A stretch of DNA of 62,135 nucleotides, from NCBI RefSeq assembly GCF_023115445.1, contig NZ_JALDUI010000013.1, positions 1 through 62,135 on the forward strand, given 5' to 3'. Positions 56,848-62,135 of the stretch are shown here, in pieces. Each line of letters begins with the position of its first letter. Position 1 is the first letter of the stretch. The notes beneath the pieces were generated by a model that saw nothing but the letters and a program-made list of their open reading frames with translations, was not told where the DNA came from and did not search any database. Both the position numbers and the translations under genes were made by a program. The DNA is from Streptococcus sp. oral taxon 431. GTDB lineage: Bacteria > Bacillota > Bacilli > Lactobacillales > Streptococcaceae.

Positions 56848-57532
56848 CCTCAAAAATATCTGTCGTAGCTATCGCAATGGTGATCAAGAACTACTAGTCC
56901 TCAAGAATATTAACCTAGAAGTTCATGAGGGAGAATTTGTAGCAATCATGGGACCATCTGGTTCTGGGAAATCTACCCTCATGAATACCATTGGGATGTT
57001 AGATACCCCTACAAGTGGGCAGTATTTTCTAGCTGGAAAAGAAGTAGCTGGTTTGGGTGAAAAACAATTAGCCAAGGTTCGAAATCAGGAAATCGGCTTC
57101 GTCTTTCAACAATTCTTTCTCTTGTCCAAGCTCAATGCTCTTCAAAACGTAGAACTGCCCTTGATTTATGCTGGAGTTGCTGCATCAAAACGTCGCAAAT
57201 TAGCAGAAGAGTATCTGGAAAAGGTTGAACTGACCGAGCGTAGCCATCACTTACCTTCGGAGTTGTCAGGTGGTCAGAAGCAAAGGGTTGCCATTGCGCG
57301 TGCTTTAGTCAACAATCCTTCGATTATCTTGGCAGATGAGCCTACTGGAGCGCTTGATACTAAAACAGGAAACCAGATCATGCAACTCTTAGTTGAACTA
57401 AATAAAGAAGGAAAAACCATCATTATGGTTACGCATGAGCCTGAAATCGCTGCTTACGCTAAGCGTCAGATTGTCATCCGTGATGGCGTCATTTCATCTG
57501 ATAGTGGTCTCGTAGAAAAGGAGGAAAACTAA
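56831..57532 (+). CDS. ATPase subunit of the MacAB-type exporter
   Basis: A 233-aa ABC ATPase: Walker A GPSGSGKST (about 42-50), Q-loop FQQFFLL, signature LSGGQKQRVAIARAL, Walker B ILADEPTGALD and switch His in THEPE. This matches the MacB/LolD branch that couples to FtsX-like permeases by mechanotransmission. Its start overlaps the end of the adaptor gene by 17 bases and it ends one base before the permease gene. Confidence 0.93.
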   Translation: MKQLISLKNICRSYRNGDQELLVLKNINLEVHEGEFVAIMGPSGSGKSTLMNTIGMLDTPTSGQYFLAGKEVAGLGEKQLAKVRNQEIGFVFQQFFLLSKLNALQNVELPLIYAGVAASKRRKLAEEYLEKVELTERSHHLPSELSGGQKQRVAIARALVNNPSIILADEPTGALDTKTGNQIMQLLVELNKEGKTIIMVTHEPEIAAYAKRQIVIRDGVISSDSGLVEKEEN

Positions 57533-57533
57533 G

Positions 57534-58793
57534 ATGCAGAATCTGAAATTTGCCTTTTCATCCATTATGGCCCACAAGATGCGTTCTTTCCTCACCATGA
57601 TTGGGATTATTATCGGCGTATCATCCGTTGTCGTAATCATGGCCTTGGGCGACTCTATGTCTCGTCAGGTCAATAAAAATATGACCAAGTCCCAGAAAGA
57701 TATCCATGTCTTTTTCTCACCTACAAAGAGTAAGGACGGTTCCTTTACACAAAGACAATCTGCATTAACCTTGTCTGGTGGTCAAGAAGAAAATTTTGTT
57801 GAACCACCAAAACCTCAAGAAGCATGGGTCAAGGAAGCTGCTAAGCTCAAGGGAGTGGATAGCTACTATGTGACCAACTCAGCCAATGTAACCTTGACTT
57901 ATAAGGATAAAAAGGTCGAACACGCTAACATGACGGGTGGGAATGTCACCTATATGGATGCGGTCGAAAATGAAATCATTGCAGGTCGTGGCCTTAGAGC
58001 GCAAGATTATAAGGATTTCGCAAGTGTGATCATTTTAGATGAAGAGCTTGCCAATAGCCTTTTTGGTTCAGCACAAGAAGCTCTCAACCAAATTGTTGAA
58101 GTAAATGAAATCAGTTACCGTGTTATTGGTGTTTATGCAAGTAAGGAAGCTAAGGCTGCGAAAACATTTGGTGTCGGAGGACTACCAATCACGACCAATA
58201 TTTCCTTAGCAGCTAATTTTAACACAGATGAGATTTCAAATATTGTCTTTCGTGTCAATGATACTAGCTTAACCCAGACTTTAGGACCAGAGTTGGCAAG
58301 AAGAATGACAGAGATTGCAGGTCTTCAACAAGGGGAATATCAAGTTGCAGATGCGTCTGCTGCCTTCCAAGAAGTTCAACAACTCTTTGGCTTCATAACA
58401 ACGATTATTAGTGCCATTGCAGGGATTTCCCTTTTTGTCGGTGGTACTGGTGTTATGAACATTATGCTCGTTTCAGTGACAGAGCGTACCCGCGAGATTG
58501 GTCTACGGAAAGCACTAGGAGCAACTCGGGGTAATATTCTGGTTCAGTTCTTGATTGAATCCATGATTCTAACCTTGTTAGGAGGGGTCATCGGTCTGGT
58601 GCTGGCTGCAGGGGTGACTATGCTTGCAGGTGTCCTTCTTCAAAACATGATTGCAGGAATCGAAGTTGGCGTATCCATCCCAATCGCTCTCTTTAGTTTA
58701 GCTGTCTCAGCTGGTATCGGTATGATATTTGGTGTTTTACCAGCCAACAAGGCTTCTAAACTAGACCCGATTGAAGCCCTTCGATATGAATAA
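57534..58793 (+). CDS. Permease subunit of the MacAB-type exporter (MacB/FtsX fold)
   Basis: A 419-aa membrane protein with one N-terminal helix (about 17-38), a large extracellular MacB-type domain (about 40-280) and three C-terminal helices (about 285-405) with GTGVMNIMLVSVTERTREIGLRKALGA, the hallmark of this family. AGGAGG lies before the ATG. With the two preceding genes it should form an exporter for peptides or drugs rather than an importer. A terminator follows. Confidence 0.92.
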   Translation: MQNLKFAFSSIMAHKMRSFLTMIGIIIGVSSVVVIMALGDSMSRQVNKNMTKSQKDIHVFFSPTKSKDGSFTQRQSALTLSGGQEENFVEPPKPQEAWVKEAAKLKGVDSYYVTNSANVTLTYKDKKVEHANMTGGNVTYMDAVENEIIAGRGLRAQDYKDFASVIILDEELANSLFGSAQEALNQIVEVNEISYRVIGVYASKEAKAAKTFGVGGLPITTNISLAANFNTDEISNIVFRVNDTSLTQTLGPELARRMTEIAGLQQGEYQVADASAAFQEVQQLFGFITTIISAIAGISLFVGGTGVMNIMLVSVTERTREIGLRKALGATRGNILVQFLIESMILTLLGGVIGLVLAAGVTMLAGVLLQNMIAGIEVGVSIPIALFSLAVSAGIGMIFGVLPANKASKLDPIEALRYE

Positions 58794-58806
58794 AATAAAC
58801 AACAGG

Positions 58807-58842
58807 AAAAACAAGATGGACACTTGTCTATCTTGTTTTTTG
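58807..58842 (+). terminator. Terminator after the exporter operon
   Basis: A 16-position stem (58807-58821 with 58826-58840 core, one G-T pair) over ACTT, with T at the end. Confidence 0.88.
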
Positions 58843-58875
58843 TATGGATTTCCATTTCGAAAATCACTAAAAATA

Positions 58876-58884
58876 TGGTATAAT
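58876..58884 (+). promoter_or_regulatory. Extended -10 promoter of metG
   Basis: TGG-TATAAT (-10 at 58879-58884), 45 bases before the start codon. Confidence 0.7.
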
Positions 58885-58929
58885 GAAGTGTTATAAAAAC
58901 AGGTTTCATTTGCCTGGAAAGGAAATATT

Positions 58930-60927
58930 ATGTCTGAAAAGAATTTTTATATTACAACACCGATTTACTATCCATCTGGTAAACTTCATATCGGTTCTGC
59001 CTACACTACCATCGCTTGTGATGTCCTAGCTCGCTACAAACGACTCATGGGCTACGATGTCTTTTATTTGACGGGTCTGGATGAGCATGGCCAAAAGATT
59101 CAACAGAAAGCTGAAGAAGCTGGTATCACGCCTCAAGCCTATGTTGACGGTATGGCAGTTGGCGTCAAAGAACTCTGGAAATTATTGGATATCTCATACG
59201 ATAAATTTATCCGTACCACAGATGACTACCATGAAAAAGTGGTAGCACAAGTCTTTGAACGCTTGCTTGCTCAAGATGATATTTACTTGGGTGAATACTC
59301 TGGTTGGTATTCAGTTTCAGATGAGGAATTCTTTACAGAAAGTCAACTTGCGGAAGTTTTCCGTGATGAAGCTGGAAATGTAACTGGTGGTATCGCTCCA
59401 TCAGGCCACGAAGTGGAATGGGTTTCAGAAGAGTCTTACTTCCTTCGCCTCAGCAAATACCAAGATCGTTTAGTTGAATTTTTCAAATCACATCCTGATT
59501 TTATCACTCCTGATGGACGTCTCAATGAAATGTTGAAAAACTTTATTGAGCCTGGATTGGAAGACTTGGCGGTTTCTCGTACAACCTTTACCTGGGGTGT
59601 ACCAGTCCCATCAAATCCAAAACACGTTGTCTATGTGTGGATTGATGCCCTTCTCAATTATGCGACAGCTCTTGGTTATGGTCAAGAGGATCATGCTAAC
59701 TACGATAAATTCTGGAATGGAACTGTCTTCCATATGGTAGGAAAGGATATTCTTCGTTTCCACTCAATCTACTGGCCAATCCTTCTTATGATGTTGGATA
59801 TCAAATTGCCTGATCGTTTGATTGCCCATGGTTGGTTTGTCATGAAAGACGGCAAGATGTCTAAGTCTAAAGGGAATGTCGTATATCCTGAAATGCTAGT
59901 AGAACGTTATGGTCTAGATCCGCTTCGTTACTACCTCATGCGTAGCCTTCCAGTTGGTTCAGACGGAACCTTCACTCCAGAGGACTATGTAGGCCGTATC
60001 AACTATGAATTGGCAAATGACCTTGGTAACCTCCTCAACCGTACGGTTTCAATGATTAACAAGTACTTTGATGGTCAAATCCCTGCCTATGTAGAAGGTG
60101 TAACAGACTTTGACAATGCACTTGCTCAAGTGGCAGAACAATCAATCGCTGATTACCATACCTACATGGAAGCAGTTGACTATCCACGTGCACTTGAAGC
60201 AGTCTGGACCCTTATCTCACGTACTAATAAATACATTGATGAGACAGCTCCATGGGTACTGGCTAAGGATGAAGCTCTTCGTGAGCAATTGGCAAGTGTG
60301 ATGAGCCACTTGGCAGCTAGCCTTCGTGTCGTAGCTCACTTGATTGAGCCATTTATGATGGAAACCAGTCGTACAGTCTTGACACAACTTGGTCTAGCAG
60401 AAGTTTCTAGCCTTGAAAACTTGAGCCTGGCTGATTTCCCTGCAGGTGTAACAGTAGTTGCTAAAGGCACACCAATCTTCCCACGTCTGGATATGGAAGA
60501 AGAAATCGCCTATATCAAGGAACAAATGGAAGGTAACAAGCCAGCCGTCGAAAAAGAATGGAATCCAGATGAAGTTGAACTCAAACTAAACAAGGATGAA
60601 ATCAAATTCGAGGACTTCGACAAGGTTGAAATCCGTGTTGCTGAAGTCAAAGAAGTTTCTAAAGTGGAAGGTTCTGATAAGTTGCTTCAATTCCGCCTAG
60701 ATGCTGGAGATGGTGAAGATCGTCAAATTCTCTCAGGAATTGCTAAGTACTATCCAAACGAACAAGAATTAGTTGGCAAGAAGGTACAAATCGTTGCCAA
60801 CCTTAAACCACGTAAGATGATGAAAAAATATGTCAGCCAAGGGATGATTCTCTCAGCTGAACATGATGGCAAATTAACCCTTCTCACAGTTGATCCTGCT
60901 GTACCAAACGGAAGTGTGATTGGCTAA
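58930..60927 (+). CDS. metG: Methionyl-tRNA synthetase
   Basis: A 665-aa class I aminoacyl-tRNA synthetase. The HIGH-type motif is [11 protein letters not shown] (about 15-25) and the KMSKS loop is [11 protein letters not shown] (about 309-319). An alpha-helical anticodon-binding domain follows, and the C-terminal domain (about 560-665, [17 protein letters not shown]) is the EMAP/Trbp111-like tRNA-binding dimerisation module. Full length and intact. GGAAAGGAAA lies before the ATG. Confidence 0.97.
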   Translation: MSEKNFYITTPIYYPSGKLHIGSAYTTIACDVLARYKRLMGYDVFYLTGLDEHGQKIQQKAEEAGITPQAYVDGMAVGVKELWKLLDISYDKFIRTTDDYHEKVVAQVFERLLAQDDIYLGEYSGWYSVSDEEFFTESQLAEVFRDEAGNVTGGIAPSGHEVEWVSEESYFLRLSKYQDRLVEFFKSHPDFITPDGRLNEMLKNFIEPGLEDLAVSRTTFTWGVPVPSNPKHVVYVWIDALLNYATALGYGQEDHANYDKFWNGTVFHMVGKDILRFHSIYWPILLMMLDIKLPDRLIAHGWFVMKDGKMSKSKGNVVYPEMLVERYGLDPLRYYLMRSLPVGSDGTFTPEDYVGRINYELANDLGNLLNRTVSMINKYFDGQIPAYVEGVTDFDNALAQVAEQSIADYHTYMEAVDYPRALEAVWTLISRTNKYIDETAPWVLAKDEALREQLASVMSHLAASLRVVAHLIEPFMMETSRTVLTQLGLAEVSSLENLSLADFPAGVTVVAKGTPIFPRLDMEEEIAYIKEQMEGNKPAVEKEWNPDEVELKLNKDEIKFEDFDKVEIRVAEVKEVSKVEGSDKLLQFRLDAGDGEDRQILSGIAKYYPNEQELVGKKVQIVANLKPRKMMKKYVSQGMILSAEHDGKLTLLTVDPAVPNGSVIG

Positions 60928-60933
60928 AATTTA

Positions 60934-60964
60934 AAAAGGACCAGTTTGAGCTGGTTCTTTTCTT
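60934..60964 (+). terminator. Terminator after metG
   Basis: AAAAGGACCAG (60934-60944) pairs with CTGGTTCTTTT (60951-60961), one G-T pair, with a T-rich tail. Confidence 0.8.
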
Positions 60965-60978
60965 TTGTGAGGTATCAG

Positions 60979-61007
60979 TTGATAAAAGAGGCATTCTGCT
61001 TTATAAT
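60979..61007 (+). promoter_or_regulatory. Promoter of the aldo/keto reductase gene
   Basis: -35 TTGATA (60979-60984), 17-base spacer, -10 TATAAT (61002-61007). Confidence 0.8.
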
Positions 61008-61030
61008 GAAGAAAAACGGAGGAAGTTGCC

Positions 61031-61957
61031 ATGAAATACATTCCATTCGGTCAAGAGAAAAGAGAATTGTCCGAAATCGTCCTAGGCATGATGCGAATCA
61101 GTGACAAGTCGGTCAAAGAAGTTGAAGAGCTGGTAGAAACAGCCCTATCTGTGGGAATCAACGCCTTTGACTTGGCAGATATCTATGGTCGTGGTCGGTG
61201 CGAAGAATTGTTGGGTCAAGTGTTAAACAATCGTCCTGACCTGCGTGAAAAGATGTGGATTCAGTCTAAGTGTGGCATTCGCATAGAAGAATTTACCTAT
61301 TTTGATTTTTCAAAAGATTATATTTTAGAGTCAGTTGATGGGATTCTACAACGATTGCAGGTTGATTATCTAGATAGCTTGCTTCTCCATCGCCCAGATG
61401 CCTTGATGGAAGCTAACCAAGTGGCAGAAGCTTTTGATATTCTACAAAAATCAGGTAAGGTTCGAGACTTTGGTGTATCCAACCAAAATCCAATGATGAT
61501 GGAATTACTGAAGAAAGAGGTTAAACAACCTTTATCTATCAATCAATTACAGCTAAGCGCAGCTTTCACGCCAGGTTTTGAATCAGGTTTCCATGTCAAT
61601 ATGGAAGGTGACAAGGCAGCTTTGCGTGATGGTAGCGTCTTTGAATACTGCAAACTGAATGATATGGTCATTCAGGCTTGGTCAGTCTTGCAGTTTGGCT
61701 ATTTTAAGGGTAATTTTGTTGGAAAAGAGCAATTTCATGATCTAAATGAAGTTCTAAATCGACTAGCCTTAAAATACGGTGTAAGCCCATCAGCCATTGC
61801 TATCGCTTGGGTGTTACGCTATCCAGCCAAGATGCAAGCTGTAGTAGGGACAACAAATCCAAAACATTTGCTAGAAGCAAGCCAAGCAAGTAACTTTAGT
61901 TTGACTCGAAAAGAATGGTATGAGATTTACCTAGCAGCAGGAAATGATTTGCCTTAG
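61031..61957 (+). CDS. Aldo/keto reductase family oxidoreductase
   Basis: A 308-aa TIM-barrel NADPH-dependent reductase of the YdhF-like branch. Conserved parts: FDLADIYGRGRCEELLG with catalytic Asp and Tyr, IQSKCGIR carrying the catalytic Lys, LDSLLLHRPD with the His, DFGVSNQNP, and a C-terminal cofactor loop VVGTTNPKHL. It would reduce carbonyls of sugars or aldehydes; the natural substrate is unknown. GGAGGAAG lies before the ATG. It is monocistronic. Confidence 0.9.
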   Translation: MKYIPFGQEKRELSEIVLGMMRISDKSVKEVEELVETALSVGINAFDLADIYGRGRCEELLGQVLNNRPDLREKMWIQSKCGIRIEEFTYFDFSKDYILESVDGILQRLQVDYLDSLLLHRPDALMEANQVAEAFDILQKSGKVRDFGVSNQNPMMMELLKKEVKQPLSINQLQLSAAFTPGFESGFHVNMEGDKAALRDGSVFEYCKLNDMVIQAWSVLQFGYFKGNFVGKEQFHDLNEVLNRLALKYGVSPSAIAIAWVLRYPAKMQAVVGTTNPKHLLEASQASNFSLTRKEWYEIYLAAGNDLP

Positions 61958-61978
61958 AATTAAAACGAAATCCATTCA

Positions 61979-62043
61979 AGAGCGAGATTTTATCTCGCTC
62001 TCAGAACGAAGACAAACGTCATTTTTGGTGTTTGTCTTTTTCT
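61979..62043 (+). terminator. Two hairpins downstream of the aldo/keto reductase gene
   Basis: AGAGCGAGAT/ATCTCGCTCT (61979-61988, 61992-62001) forms a tight stem without a T-run. AAGACAAAC/GTTTGTCTT (62009-62017, 62030-62038) is followed by T and is the likely terminator. Nothing is recognised in the last 90 bases. Confidence 0.75.
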
Positions 62044-62135
62044 GTTTTCAAAAATATTTTGTCTCATCATCTGATATTCCATTCAAAAATCGAATTTAGA
62101 ACAAAATAAAAAGGGATATTCTCTATCCACTTCAC

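Overview
The window reads as a chromosomal segment of a mitis-group Streptococcus (S. mitis / S. oralis / S. pneumoniae relatives). The basis is low GC, two BOX repeats (the mitis-group intergenic repeat family), YSIRK signal peptides with LPXTG anchors, extended -10 (TG-N-TATAAT) promoters, and a recognisable streptococcal gene order (nth-pyrR-pyrB-carA-carB; fruR-fruK-fruA-ftsK; cysteine desulfurase-thiI; rlmN-VanZ-ABC-F; rpsP-khpA; rimM-trmD; three-gene MacAB-like exporter-metG). The species cannot be fixed from the sequence alone.

Layout. 1-2.5 kb: an antisense ABC-F ATPase, a BOX repeat and a small hypothetical gene. 2.6-10.2 kb: yceD-like gene and nth, then the PyrR-controlled pyrimidine cluster pyrR-pyrB-carA-carB. 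The 448-bp gap between carA and carB is full of hairpins and holds two further structures shaped like PyrR-binding loops. 10.2-12.3 kb: mntH behind a duplicated promoter/operator block, then a tRNA-Ser(GGA). 12.3-18.4 kb: the fructose operon fruR-fruK-fruA and ftsK/spoIIIE. 18.7-34.3 kb: two giant wall-anchored glycosidase genes side by side: a 2284-aa protein with a complete trypsin-fold protease domain ahead of a GH101 endo-alpha-N-acetylgalactosaminidase, and a 2826-aa protein joining a GH20 hexosaminidase to a GH84 module with many carbohydrate-binding domains. Each has a cre-like site just upstream and both end in the same family of wall-spanning repeats. 34.7-35.8 kb: a tiny membrane protein, a CPBP protease-family protein and a second BOX. 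35.9-42.8 kb: a Ser/Thr/Asn-rich membrane protein, cysteine desulfurase-thiI, a three-gene esterase/esterase/ATP-grasp operon of unknown role, and an aquaglyceroporin. 43-49.7 kb: YutD, rlmN, VanZ-like, ABC-F, then antisense slrA, HAD phosphatase, DeoR regulator and a SAP-like protein. 49.8-62 kb: translation and housekeeping genes (rpsP, khpA, rimM, trmD, metG), bioY, gor, a MacAB-like exporter and an aldo/keto reductase.

How genes work together. The pyr genes turn aspartate, glutamine and bicarbonate into carbamoyl-aspartate under UMP-sensing RNA attenuation by PyrR. Fru proteins import and phosphorylate fructose. The two surface proteins together would cut the peptide core and the O-linked and GlcNAc-containing glycans of host glycoproteins outside the cell, probably under carbon catabolite control. 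The desulfurase feeds sulfur to ThiI for tRNA 4-thiouridine.

Most striking observations: (1) the protease-GH101 fusion beside the GH20-GH84 protein; (2) two PyrR-loop look-alikes between the two subunit genes of one enzyme; (3) three identical palindromes over duplicated -10 boxes before mntH; (4) an endonuclease III with half its iron-sulfur ligands replaced; (5) a likely leaderless ftsK mRNA; (6) an uncharacterised esterase-esterase-ATP-grasp operon.
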